Origin: Promineifilum sp.
Lineage (GTDB): Bacteria > Chloroflexota > Anaerolineae > Promineifilales > Promineifilaceae
NCBI GenBank assembly: GCA_019454405.1
Contig: JACFOH010000021.1
Location: 1-32,451 of the forward strand
Length of the DNA: 32,451 nt
Direction: 5' to 3'
The notes under the pieces are model-generated. The model was not told the DNA's origin and searched no databases. It was given only the letters and a program-made list of their open reading frames with translations. Below are positions 1-9,157 of the stretch, piece after piece. Numbering within the stretch: position 1 is the stretch's first letter; the number at the start of each line of letters is the position of its first letter. The position numbers and the translations under genes are program-made.

Positions 1-1
1 C

Positions 2-1951
<1,950 letters not shown>

Positions 1952-1963
1952 CCGGCATCTTCT

Positions 1964-2461
1964 ATGAGCGCCTGGACTGATTCACCTAACATTGTGCAAC
2001 GAGGCGTGCGACGACTGATCGCCACCGGGCCAATGACGTGGCTGCTCTCCCACACCATCCACCACATCGACGGCGCGGTCATGCGAGCGACCAACGGCCG
2101 CGCCACGGCCGGCGGCCTGCTGACCGGCCTGCCGCTTATCCAGTTGGCCACCACCGGCGCGAAGAGCGGACAACCCCGCAGCGTCACCCTCGTCGGCCTG
2201 CCCGACGGCAACCGATTACTGCTGATCGCGTCTAATTGGGGACAGGTGAAGCATCCGGCCTGGTATCACAACATCAAGGCTTACCCAGCCGTGAAAGTAA
2301 CCCACGATGGCCGGACGCGCGACATGACCGGCCACGAATTAGCTGGGGACGAACGCGAGAGGGCCTGGGCGCGCGCGGTAGCTCTCTACCCGGGCTACCG
2401 GAATTACTCGGTATGGGCCAAGGGGCGGAGCATCCCCGTAATCGCGCTGGAAGAGGCATAG
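1964..2461 (+). CDS. Deazaflavin (F420)-dependent nitroreductase/quinone reductase family protein
   Basis: A 165-residue member of the Ddn-like split beta-barrel family, which uses F420H2 (sometimes other flavins) to reduce quinones or nitro compounds. The family core is visible: TTGAKSGQPRSV at residues 63-74, IASNWG at 88-93 and HPAWYHNIKAYP at 97-108, the segments that line the cofactor pocket. Length is typical for the family. It starts 12 bp after the ligase gene and probably shares its transcript; no strong ribosome binding site is seen. Cofactor choice and substrate cannot be read from sequence. No F420 biosynthesis gene is in the window. Confidence 0.8.
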   Translation: MSAWTDSPNIVQRGVRRLIATGPMTWLLSHTIHHIDGAVMRATNGRATAGGLLTGLPLIQLATTGAKSGQPRSVTLVGLPDGNRLLLIASNWGQVKHPAWYHNIKAYPAVKVTHDGRTRDMTGHELAGDERERAWARAVALYPGYRNYSVWAKGRSIPVIALEEA

Positions 2462-2471
2462 CCGCCCGATC

Positions 2472-2507
2472 AAAAAAGCGCGGGACGACAATGGTGTCGC
2501 CCCGCGC
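2472..2507 (-). terminator. Intrinsic terminator of the cytochrome c peroxidase gene
   Basis: A 13-bp stem with one A-C mismatch (2478-2490 with 2495-2507) and a 4-base loop. On the minus strand it is followed directly by six T residues (the A run at 2472-2477). It lies 20 bp past the stop of the leftward peroxidase gene. The stem also sits just past the rightward reductase stop and might act weakly in that direction, but there is no T run on that side. Confidence 0.9.
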
Positions 2508-2526
2508 CCGTTCAGCTCATACGAAT

Positions 2527-3618
2527 CTAGCTTTCCGCCTCATACGGCCCGGGGGTATCGGGGCCGCTCGCTGGAAATTCAGGTATAACAATGAAATCTC
2601 GCGGTATCTCGCCTGTGAGTGCGTTAAGGAACGCCGCGATATCGGTGATCTGCGCGTCGGTCAGCTGCTGGCCGAGCTGATAGACAGCCATCAAATCGAT
2701 CATCTCCTCCAAAGAGGTGACGCTGCCGTCGTGAAGGTATGGGCCGGTCTTGGCTATATTACGCAGCGAAGGCACTTTGAACACGTACTTGTCGATCTCT
2801 TCGCCGGTCACATCGAATCGCCCCATGTCCGTCAGACCGGGGAACGGTTCGACCTGGCCCAGCACAGCATAGCGCGTGCCGCCTAACGCGGGGCCGAAAT
2901 GACAGGTGGAGCATCCCGTGGAGACAAACAACGCCACGCCTCGCTTCTCCTGCTCGGTGAAGACTGATTCATCGCCCGCGATCAGCTTGTCAAACCGGTC
3001 GGGCGTCATCAGGTGACGCTCGAACGCGCCGATAGCCCGGCCAACGTTGTCGTAGTTGATCGGATCGGGATCGTCGGGGAAAGCGACCTCGAACAAGGGC
3101 AGGTAGCCGGGGATGGTCCTTAAAACCTTGATCACATACTCCGGGTTTGGCATGCCCATCTCGCCGGCGGCCAGGATAGGCCCCTGGGCCTGCTCTTCGA
3201 CGTCGGCCGCTCGCCCATCCCAAAACTGGCTGATATGCAGGGCAGCGTTATAGACCGTCGGTGAATTACGACCGACCGGCTGGCCGTCGTGGCCAAACGA
3301 GAATTGCAGGTTATCGACGCCATAATTATCCAGTGGGTGACAGGAGTTACAGCTCATCGTCTGGCTGATCGAAATGCGATTCTCGTAGTAAAGCATCCGG
3401 CCCAGATCGATCATCTCCTGATTCATCGTATAGGCTTCAGGCACAGCCACATCCGGCAACGCGGCAAAGGCTGCCAGGACTCGGGGGGTGAAGTAATCCG
3501 GCGGGATCGCCGTCGGTACGGCCGCCTCTTCTTCCTCAATCTTGCAGGCGGTCAACCCAAGAGCGAGCGTCGCCAACAACATGAATATAATCCATCGCCT
3601 CACAACTATCTTCTCCAT
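2527..3618 (-). CDS. Di-haem cytochrome c peroxidase, lipoprotein
   Basis: Member of the bacterial CcpA/MauG family, which reduces hydrogen peroxide with electrons from small c-type cytochromes outside the cytoplasmic membrane. Two haem c attachment motifs are present, CNSCH (90-94) and CSTCH (236-240), with the family landmarks FWDGRA (132-137) and GPYLHDGS (292-299). The N-terminus is a lipoprotein signal: RR, a hydrophobic run, then LTAC with lipidation at Cys25. The ATG at 3618 has little ribosome binding site. A GTG at 3603, preceded by GGAGAAG, would give a tidier 358-residue protein starting just before the RR pair and may be the real start. A strong terminator follows. About 190 bp upstream lie two Crp/Fnr-type palindromes, in line with the oxygen or NO control common for this family. 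Confidence 0.92.
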   Translation of the reverse strand: MEKIVVRRWIIFMLLATLALGLTACKIEEEEAAVPTAIPPDYFTPRVLAAFAALPDVAVPEAYTMNQEMIDLGRMLYYENRISISQTMSCNSCHPLDNYGVDNLQFSFGHDGQPVGRNSPTVYNAALHISQFWDGRAADVEEQAQGPILAAGEMGMPNPEYVIKVLRTIPGYLPLFEVAFPDDPDPINYDNVGRAIGAFERHLMTPDRFDKLIAGDESVFTEQEKRGVALFVSTGCSTCHFGPALGGTRYAVLGQVEPFPGLTDMGRFDVTGEEIDKYVFKVPSLRNIAKTGPYLHDGSVTSLEEMIDLMAVYQLGQQLTDAQITDIAAFLNALTGEIPRDFIVIPEFPASGPDTPGPYEAES

Positions 3619-3707
3619 AACAAGTTAAGACCCGCCGCGATTGGCAGGCAAATTAACAGGAACGATATCAACCGCTACGGCCGCTCTAGCTGTTGAACAG
3701 GATATCA

Positions 3708-3754
3708 TCGCCTTCGCGCCGCGCCTGAGCTTGCGCGGAGGCTCCCGAAGGCGA
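3708..3754. repeat. Large imperfect hairpin between the RmlD-like gene and the peroxidase gene
   Basis: Perfect 9-base arms (TCGCCTTCG at 3708-3716 and CGAAGGCGA at 3746-3754) enclose a second perfect 6-base stem (CCGCGC at 3719-3724 with GCGCGG at 3733-3738). No T run follows on either strand, so it is not a classical intrinsic terminator. It lies downstream of the leftward RmlD-like gene and about 90 bp upstream of the peroxidase start, and may be a transcript-end structure, a leader structure or a dispersed repeat. The rest of the 3619-3900 spacer holds the twin operator at 3801-3836 and no gene. Confidence 0.5.
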
Positions 3755-3800
3755 GAGGTATAGGTGAAATGAGTTTATGAAGCGGGATTTGAAGAAAACA

Positions 3801-3836
3801 GTGACAAAGGTCAACTGTTTCCATGACATTTGTCAC
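3801..3836. promoter_or_regulatory. Twin TGAC-N4-GTCA operator, Crp/Fnr type
   Basis: Two palindromes, TGAC-AAAG-GTCA (3802-3813) and TGAC-ATTT-GTCA (3824-3835), have centres 22 bp apart, about two helical turns. The whole block is itself a 13-base inverted repeat with one mismatch. TGA-N6-TCA is the shared core of Crp/Fnr-family sites, and TTGAC-N4-GTCAA is the form known for NO-responsive DNR/NNR regulators. The only gene reading away from it is the cytochrome c peroxidase, whose start is about 185 bp away. A Crp/Fnr-family regulator is encoded at 17635-18318. Binding is inferred, and no consensus -10 box was found between the sites and the gene. Confidence 0.55.
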
Positions 3837-3900
3837 GATGGGAGCCGCCGGTGATGGCTCTCGAAGGAGAGCTTCGGCTTAATAGATGAATAACTCAGGC

Positions 3901-4782
3901 TCAACCGAGGTCCGGCGCCACCCCATGTCGGGCCAGCGCCAACACCTCATCCACACCCAGCAAAGGCGTGCGCAGCAGCTGTCTGGCCAGGGACAAGTCA
4001 AGCTCGCAATCCAGGGGCCAGCGGCCGCTCGTATCCGGGGCCAGCGACAACGTTTCCCGCTCGGTCACGCCCCACCAATCCAACAGCCGCAGCCCAAACT
4101 CGGCTCGGGTCAACACCTGCCGCCCGGCGACGTTGAGCACGCCGCGATAGGCGCCGCCCGGGGTCGATAATGGCCCGGCCAGTTCCAGGCAGGCCCGACA
4201 CAGCGCTTCCACCCATACCGGGTTACGTCGCTGGTTGGTAAAAAGCGTCACTGGTTCTCTGGCCCGCAACGCCTCGGCCATCCACGCCGTGCCGTTATCG
4301 ATCTCGTCCAAGCCGTAAATGAGCGACGTGCGCACGATGACCATATTCGGCCGTCCAGCGACGAACGCCTCGGCGACAACCTTGGCCCGGCCATATTCGT
4401 TGAGCGGCATAGGCCAAGCGCTTTCGTCATAGGGAGCTTGCGTGCCGTCGAAGATAGAGTCAGTCGAAAGGTGAATCAGCCGCGCGCCGGTTTCAATCGC
4501 CGCGGCGCAAATATGGCGCGTCCCTTCGACGATAACGTCAGTCATATCGGGGCTGCGATTGGAACCGGCGGTATGGATGATAACGTCGGGGGCAAATTCG
4601 GCCACGAGGCGATGCACCGCCGAGCCATCGCGCAGATCAAGCGGCACACCTTCCGGCCGGCCCAACGGATCGCTCGAGAAGGTAGTATAGGCGATGGGGC
4701 CGGAGCGCTCGGCGGTCGCCACCTTGACCAGATGCCGCCCCAAATAGCCGCTGCCGCCGGTAATCAACAATCGAGTAGACAT
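3901..4782 (-). CDS. RmlD-like NAD(P)-dependent sugar reductase (extended SDR)
   Basis: A 293-residue Rossmann-fold protein of the dTDP-4-dehydrorhamnose reductase (RmlD) family. The NAD(P)-binding loop TGGSGYLG is at residues 8-15, LSTDSIFDG (105-113) matches the family STDxVFDG motif, and the catalytic pair is Y130/K134 in YGRAK. Such enzymes reduce a nucleotide-linked 4-keto sugar. Standing alone, without rmlA/B/C genes, it could equally act on another substrate. It is the last gene of a leftward run (fabF, rnc, this gene), starting 50 bp after rnc ends. Confidence 0.8.
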   Translation of the reverse strand: MSTRLLITGGSGYLGRHLVKVATAERSGPIAYTTFSSDPLGRPEGVPLDLRDGSAVHRLVAEFAPDVIIHTAGSNRSPDMTDVIVEGTRHICAAAIETGARLIHLSTDSIFDGTQAPYDESAWPMPLNEYGRAKVVAEAFVAGRPNMVIVRTSLIYGLDEIDNGTAWMAEALRAREPVTLFTNQRRNPVWVEALCRACLELAGPLSTPGGAYRGVLNVAGRQVLTRAEFGLRLLDWWGVTERETLSLAPDTSGRWPLDCELDLSLARQLLRTPLLGVDEVLALARHGVAPDLG

Positions 4783-4832
4783 AATATAGCCTTAAACCCG
4801 GCGGGTCCGGCAACTCCGGCGGGCTTCCTGGA

Positions 4833-5531
4833 TCAGCCGGAAAAGCCCTCAGCCCGAGCCAGCGCCTCGGCCGCCGCCGCCTGGGCCGCCGTCTGTTTGC
4901 TGCGGCCTTGCCCTTCGCCCCAGGCTTCGTCGCCGACCAGCACTCGCACGGTGAATGTCTTGTCGTGGTCCGGCCCCTCGCTGCCGACGACCTGATAGTG
5001 GGGCGTCATATTAAAGCGCGCCTGTGCCCATACCTGAAACTCGCTCTTGGCGTCCTTATGCAGCGCTCCGGCCTGGATCTGCTCCAGCATCGGGCCAACA
5101 AATTGCTCGATGAACGGTTGCGCGGTAACCAGACCCTGGTCAAGGTAGATCGCTCCGGTGACGGCCTCGAACGTGGCGCACAACAGGGGCGTTCGCTCGC
5201 GGCCGCCGCTCTCCTCTTCGCCATAGCCCAATCGCAGGAAGCGACCGAGATCGATTTGTCGGGCGAACCGGGCCAGCGTCTCCGCCCGCACCAGCGCCGC
5301 CCGCAGCGTCGTCAGCTCTCCCTCATCCATCTCCGGAAAACGATGATAGAGATAGCCGGCAACGACAAAATCGATCACCGAGTCACCCAGATACTCCAGT
5401 CGCTCGTTATCTTCCAGGAGCGTGCCGGGGTTTTCGTTCACATAGGAGCGATGAGTCAGCGCGCGGGACAACAGGGAATAATCCCTGAACTCCATGCCCA
5501 GTCGCTCGCCAAGCTCCAGCAAGTCGTCCAT
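4833..5531 (-). CDS. rnc: Ribonuclease III
   Basis: Double-strand-specific endoribonuclease that matures rRNA and processes structured mRNAs. The signature NERLEYLGDS and a second motif FEAVTGAIYLD mark the RNase III domain, and a C-terminal dsRNA-binding domain follows, rich in Ala and ending QTAAQAAAAEALARAEG. The ATG at 5531 gives the usual beginning (MDDLLELGERLG). A TTG at 5549 would add six residues and also lacks a clear ribosome binding site. Counting from that TTG, E49, E52, D56 and E128 match E. coli E38, E41, D45 and E117. The position of E. coli D114, a conserved metal-site aspartate, is Ala125. It follows fabF closely, the common fabF-rnc order. Confidence 0.93.
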   Translation of the reverse strand: MDDLLELGERLGMEFRDYSLLSRALTHRSYVNENPGTLLEDNERLEYLGDSVIDFVVAGYLYHRFPEMDEGELTTLRAALVRAETLARFARQIDLGRFLRLGYGEEESGGRERTPLLCATFEAVTGAIYLDQGLVTAQPFIEQFVGPMLEQIQAGALHKDAKSEFQVWAQARFNMTPHYQVVGSEGPDHDKTFTVRVLVGDEAWGEGQGRSKQTAAQAAAAEALARAEGFSG

Positions 5532-5561
5532 ATCCGTTTTCAACGGCAAATCGCTCGCCGT

Positions 5562-6830
5562 CTATCCTTCGAACTGACGAATCGCTACAACGGAATTATG
5601 GCCGCCGAAGCCAAAGGCGTTGTTGAGACAAACGCGCACACGGCCCGGCCGGGCGGCGTTGGGCACATAGTCGAGGTCGCAAGCCGGATCGGGCGTGGCG
5701 TAATTGATCGTCGGTGGAAGGATCTGGTCGCGAATGGCCAGCGCGCAGAAGATCGACTCGATCGCCCCCGTCGCGCCCATGATGTGGCCGGTCATCGACT
5801 TGGTGGAACTAACCGCCAGGTTGTAGGCATGCTCACCCAGCGCGGCCTTGATCGCCGCCGTCTCGGCCGCGTCATTGAGTGGCGTCGCTGTGCCGTGAGC
5901 GCTGATATAGTCGATCTCTTCCGGTCGCAGACCGGCGTCGGCCAGCGCCTTGCGAATGGCTCGCGCCGCGCCGGAGCCGTCGTCCGGCGGCGCGGTAATG
6001 TGAAAAGCGTCAGTCGTCTGGCCATAGCCAACAATCTCGGCCAGGATAGTCGCCCCGCGCGCCTGGGCATGCTCCAGGCTCTCCAATACGAGCGCCCCCG
6101 CCCCCTCACCGATAACCAGCCCATCGCGGTTGGCATCGAACGGCTGCGGCGTGTCGGTCGAACGAGTAGATGTTGCCCCCGCCCGCTCAAAGCCGCCGAT
6201 GCCCACAGACGTGATGATGCTCTCCGAACCGCCGGTCAGAATAGCATCCAGCTCGCCATAGCGAATAGAGCGAAAGGCATGGCCCAACGCGTCGTTGCCG
6301 GCGGCACAGGCAGTCGTAATAGTCGTCGACGCCCCCTGGATGCCATAATCGATAGCCAACATCCCGGCCGCGCCGTTAGGCATGATCATGGTGATGGCGA
6401 ATGGGCTGATCCGCCGTGGGCCACCGCTGCGGAGAATGGCCTCCTGCTCGACGGTTGTGCGCATCCCGCCCACGCCGGTACCGAAGGTGATGCCAATGCG
6501 CTCGCGGTTGTCGTCGGTGACCAGCAAGCCGGACATAGTCATGGCCTCGTTGGCAGCGACGATCGCCAGTTGCTCATACCGGTCGCGACGACGAGCATCC
6601 TTGCGATCCATGTACTGCGCCGGATCAAACTCCTTGACCTCGCATAATCCGCCGATGGAATGAAATGTCCCCTCTGGTAACGCAGATTCATCGACCAGCG
6701 TTATGGGGCCGAAGCCCGATTTACCGCTCAGAATGGCCGACCAGGTATCGGGGACGTTATGCCCCAGGGGGGTGATCGCCCCTACGCCGGTGATGACTAC
6801 GCGTCGTCGTGCTCCGTTGTCGTTACTCAT
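5562..6830 (-). CDS. fabF: Beta-ketoacyl-[ACP] synthase II
   Basis: Condensing enzyme that elongates acyl-ACP with malonyl-ACP in fatty-acid synthesis. The Cys-His-His triad is present: nucleophile in TTACAAGND (Cys175), His in SAHGTATPLND (His312) and His in STKSMTGHIMG (His349). The start is set at ATG 6830, giving 422 residues, because AGAGGGG lies 8 bases upstream. An in-frame ATG at 6848 would place that ribosome binding site inside the gene. The gene follows the moaD-moaE fusion by 42 bp and precedes rnc. No acyl carrier protein gene is in its usual position just upstream. Confidence 0.95.
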   Translation of the reverse strand: MSNDNGARRRVVITGVGAITPLGHNVPDTWSAILSGKSGFGPITLVDESALPEGTFHSIGGLCEVKEFDPAQYMDRKDARRRDRYEQLAIVAANEAMTMSGLLVTDDNRERIGITFGTGVGGMRTTVEQEAILRSGGPRRISPFAITMIMPNGAAGMLAIDYGIQGASTTITTACAAGNDALGHAFRSIRYGELDAILTGGSESIITSVGIGGFERAGATSTRSTDTPQPFDANRDGLVIGEGAGALVLESLEHAQARGATILAEIVGYGQTTDAFHITAPPDDGSGAARAIRKALADAGLRPEEIDYISAHGTATPLNDAAETAAIKAALGEHAYNLAVSSTKSMTGHIMGATGAIESIFCALAIRDQILPPTINYATPDPACDLDYVPNAARPGRVRVCLNNAFGFGGHNSVVAIRQFEG

Positions 6831-6872
6831 AAAACGAACCCCTCTCATTAAAAGGATGTCACAGGAGATAGT

Positions 6873-7595
6873 CTATCCGTTATCCGCAACTGTCGGCCGG
6901 TAGTGACCTTCGATCCAGGTACTCCGCTCCGTGCCCACTTCTTTCTTCCAGACCGGCACGATCTCCTTAAGCCGGTCGATGCCATAATGCGCGGCCTCGA
7001 ACACCCCCACATCGCGATGTGCCCCAGCACAGGCCACGAAGGTTGTGTGGCCGCCCACGTCGACGCGGCCGATGCGTTGCACCAGCGCCACTCCCTGCAC
7101 ATCCGGCCAGCGCGCCCATATCTCCCGGGCGATCTGGGCCATTTTCTCCGTGGCCATGCTCTCGTAAGCCTCGTAGTCGAGGTAGAGTGTCTCCTCCGGC
7201 AGACCGTCACGCTGCGTGCGACCGCGCACGAAGCCGGTGAAGCTGACCATCGCGCCGATCTCCGGGCTGGTCAATCGAGCGTGGATGGCTTCGATGTCGA
7301 ATGGTTCGGTGATCACGGCAAAATAAGTGGGATGCGGCAACTGACCACTACCCCCGCTGACGGGCGGAAAGATCGCCACCTCATCCGTGGCCGCCACCGG
7401 TGTATCCGGCCCGGCAAAGGCCCGGTTGACGGCCACAAGGCTCGTGCGCAAGGCCGAGGCCAGCGCTGGGTAATCCGCGCCCACCGCGTCGAGCAGCGCG
7501 GCCACAGTTGTGGGATTGGACGGCAAGGTAACTGAAATACGATCGCTCTTGGCTCGATCTTTCAGGGTGGCAAACAGGCGGATAGAAATCTCCAT
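6873..7595 (-). CDS. Molybdopterin synthase, MoaD-MoaE fusion
   Basis: One 240-residue protein carrying both subunits of molybdopterin synthase, which puts the dithiolene sulfurs onto cyclic pyranopterin monophosphate. Residues 1-82 are a MoaD-like ubiquitin fold ending in the sulfur-carrier Gly-Gly (81-82, in VSGGSG). Residues from about 88 are MoaE, with the active-site H193/R194 (GAHRDVG) and lysines K210 and K217 (RLKEIVPVWKKE). MoaD needs a free C-terminal Gly, so a cut after Gly82 is expected, as known for mycobacterial MoaX. The start is ATG 7595, where MoaD-type sequence begins; the frame runs on to a TTG at 7631 without MoaD-like sequence. moaC lies 96 bp upstream. Confidence 0.92.
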   Translation of the reverse strand: MEISIRLFATLKDRAKSDRISVTLPSNPTTVAALLDAVGADYPALASALRTSLVAVNRAFAGPDTPVAATDEVAIFPPVSGGSGQLPHPTYFAVITEPFDIEAIHARLTSPEIGAMVSFTGFVRGRTQRDGLPEETLYLDYEAYESMATEKMAQIAREIWARWPDVQGVALVQRIGRVDVGGHTTFVACAGAHRDVGVFEAAHYGIDRLKEIVPVWKKEVGTERSTWIEGHYRPTVADNG

Positions 7596-7646
7596 AATCA
7601 AGTTCAATATTGTTTTAGTAGTAACCCTCAATCAGCGGAGGGGATG

Positions 7647-7679
7647 CGGCATGGATGCCGGCGGCGCGTCGTCCGCCGG
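7647..7679. repeat. Two overlapping inverted repeats in the moaC/moaD-moaE spacer
   Basis: CGGCAT-GG-ATGCCG (7647-7660) shares its last three bases with a second perfect stem, CCGGCGG (7658-7664) with CCGCCGG (7673-7679). The two hairpins cannot form together. On the minus strand they lie after moaC and before the fusion gene. No T run follows either one. They may be a weak transcript end or a leader switch; function is unknown. Confidence 0.4.
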
Positions 7680-7691
7680 AGCTTCCCGAAA

Positions 7692-8180
7692 TCACTCCTC
7701 GTCGGGCACGTGCCAATCGCCGCTGCGGCCGCCGGATTTGCTTATGAGGCGTACATCGGTCAACCGCATTCCACGGTCGACCGCCTTGGCCATATCGTAA
7801 ATAGTCAGCCCGGCCACGGTGACGGCTGTCAGAGCTTCCATCTCCACGCCCGTCTTGCCCGAGACGCGCACGGTGGCCTCGATATCGACACAGCCGGCGT
7901 CCGGATTAGGCGTGCAGGTGACATCAACCTTGTTCAACAGTAGCGGGTGGCAGAGCGGGATGAGTTCGCTGGTGCGCTTGGCCGCCATGATGCCGGCCAC
8001 CTGAGCCACGGCCAGCACGTCGCCCTTCTTTAGAGCGCCCTCAATGATGAGGCGCACCGTCTCAGGTTCCATGACAACGCGGCCGCGCGCCACGGCCACG
8101 CGCTCGGTCACGGCCTTCTCGCCAACATCGACCATCGAAGCGCGGCCGGTTTCGTCGAGATGAGTCAGGCGCTTGGTCAT
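7692..8180 (-). CDS. moaC: Cyclic pyranopterin monophosphate synthase
   Basis: Turns the MoaA product (3',8-cyclo-GTP) into cyclic pyranopterin monophosphate, the early step of molybdenum cofactor synthesis. The 162-residue length is typical. Catalytic-site segments are all present: KKGD (51-54), SELIPLCHP with His78, GVEMEALT with E113/E115, and [10 protein letters not shown] with D129/K132. The ATG at 8180 is chosen because homologous sequence begins there and a TATAAT box sits 9 bases upstream; the frame continues to 8267 only through the promoter and into the divergent gene. Its pathway partner, the moaD-moaE fusion, follows. Confidence 0.95.
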   Translation of the reverse strand: MTKRLTHLDETGRASMVDVGEKAVTERVAVARGRVVMEPETVRLIIEGALKKGDVLAVAQVAGIMAAKRTSELIPLCHPLLLNKVDVTCTPNPDAGCVDIEATVRVSGKTGVEMEALTAVTVAGLTIYDMAKAVDRGMRLTDVRLISKSGGRSGDWHVPDEE

Positions 8181-8189
8181 GATTATGGT

Positions 8190-8217
8190 ATTATACTCAT
8201 TCCATGACCGATTTAAA
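8190..8217 (-). promoter_or_regulatory. moaC promoter (TTTAAA-N16-TATAAT), near leaderless
   Basis: On the minus strand TATAAT spans 8195 to 8190 and TTTAAA spans 8217 to 8212, with a 16-bp spacer. Only 9 bases separate the -10 box from the moaC ATG, so transcription should begin at or within a few bases of the start codon. The -10 box overlaps the opposing -10 box of the divergent deacetylase gene. Confidence 0.6.
8192..8197 (+). promoter_or_regulatory. -10 box (TATACT) of the PIG-L deacetylase gene, leaderless
   Basis: TATACT ends 6 bases before the ATG at 8204, which puts the expected transcription start at the start codon. It overlaps the moaC -10 box on the other strand, and a good -35 box is not seen. 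The spacer between the two divergent start codons is only 23 bp. Confidence 0.5.
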
Positions 8218-9025
8218 CGCCTACTACGATCATCTATATATATCGCCCCACTTCGACGATGTCGCATTGTCCTGTGGCGGGCAGTTGTTTCGGCATACGG
8301 CCGTCGGCGATACGGTCCTCGTGGTCACGCTGACGGCGGCCGATCCTCCCCACGGCCCACTGTCGGAGACGGTCGAATCGATCCATCAACGCTGGGCCAA
8401 CAGCCTGGGTAAATCCCCCAAAAGTATGGTCGCGCAGCGGCGAGCGGAGGATCGGGAAGCGTTCGACATCCTGCGCGCCGACGTACTCCACCTGCCTTTT
8501 CTCGATTGCATCTATCGTGCGGGGCCGGGCGGGTCGCCTCTCTACCCCGGGCCAATGGATATGTTCGGGGCGCTCAATCCCGGCGACGAACATTTCGTCG
8601 GAAATTTGGTCAAGGCATTCACTGCGTTGCCCGAGGCAAGCGCTTACTACCTGCCGCTGGGTGTGGGTGGGCATATCGACCACCGTCTGGCCCGGCGAGC
8701 AGGGGAGCAGGCTTTCGACGATGTGGGCTACTACGAGGATTACCCGTACACGGAAATACCAGGGGCTTTGGCGATGGTACTTCCCCCGGCCGAGCGCGAT
8801 CAATGGACGGCCGAGACGATCTGGTTAACCGAGACGGCCCTGGCAGCCAAGACGGACGCTATCGGGCAATACCGGTCGCAGCTAAGCTCCTTTTTCGTCG
8901 ATCTGGACGACATGGTCGCCAAGCTGCGTGCGGAAGGCGCTCGGGTCATGCGTAACGCCGGCGACGAGGGCGAGGACGCGCCCAATTGGGCCGTAGGCGC
9001 CGAGCGGATCTGGCGCAGAGTTTGA
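8204..9025 (+). CDS. PIG-L/LmbE family N-deacetylase
   Basis: A 273-residue zinc-dependent deacetylase-like protein. The family zinc motif appears near the N-terminus as [13 protein letters not shown] (His16, Asp18, Asp19) and the second metal motif as HIDH (157-160). Relatives remove N-acetyl groups from sugars in mycothiol, bacillithiol and GPI-anchor synthesis or from other small glycoconjugates; the substrate here is unknown. It is divergent from moaC, with 23 bp between start codons, and is probably translated from a leaderless transcript. The promoter of the next gene overlaps its stop codon. Confidence 0.87.
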   Translation: MTDLNAYYDHLYISPHFDDVALSCGGQLFRHTAVGDTVLVVTLTAADPPHGPLSETVESIHQRWANSLGKSPKSMVAQRRAEDREAFDILRADVLHLPFLDCIYRAGPGGSPLYPGPMDMFGALNPGDEHFVGNLVKAFTALPEASAYYLPLGVGGHIDHRLARRAGEQAFDDVGYYEDYPYTEIPGALAMVLPPAERDQWTAETIWLTETALAAKTDAIGQYRSQLSSFFVDLDDMVAKLRAEGARVMRNAGDEGEDAPNWAVGAERIWRRV

Positions 9026-9050
9026 GGATCGTCGCTCCAGGCTCTATAAT
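9022..9050 (+). promoter_or_regulatory. Promoter of the kinase-VWA-FHA cassette
   Basis: TTGAGG (9022-9027), a 17-bp spacer and a perfect TATAAT (9045-9050). The -35 box overlaps the TGA stop of the deacetylase gene (9023-9025). Expected transcription start is near 9057, giving a leader of about 100 bases before the kinase ATG at 9158. Confidence 0.65.
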
Positions 9051-9157
9051 AAGTCAGGCGCGAGCTGTCGCCGGTCACTCGAAGAGCGCCTTCCAGCGAT
9101 CGGCTCGCCAGTGAGTCGCGCCCACGCGGACACTCAGGTTTTCTTCAGGCAACGACA

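Noticed and set aside
4908..6647. A 579-codon open frame on the plus strand
   Set aside because: It lies opposite rnc and fabF, both certain genes, crosses their boundary, and shows no domain. It is a GC-rich antisense shadow.
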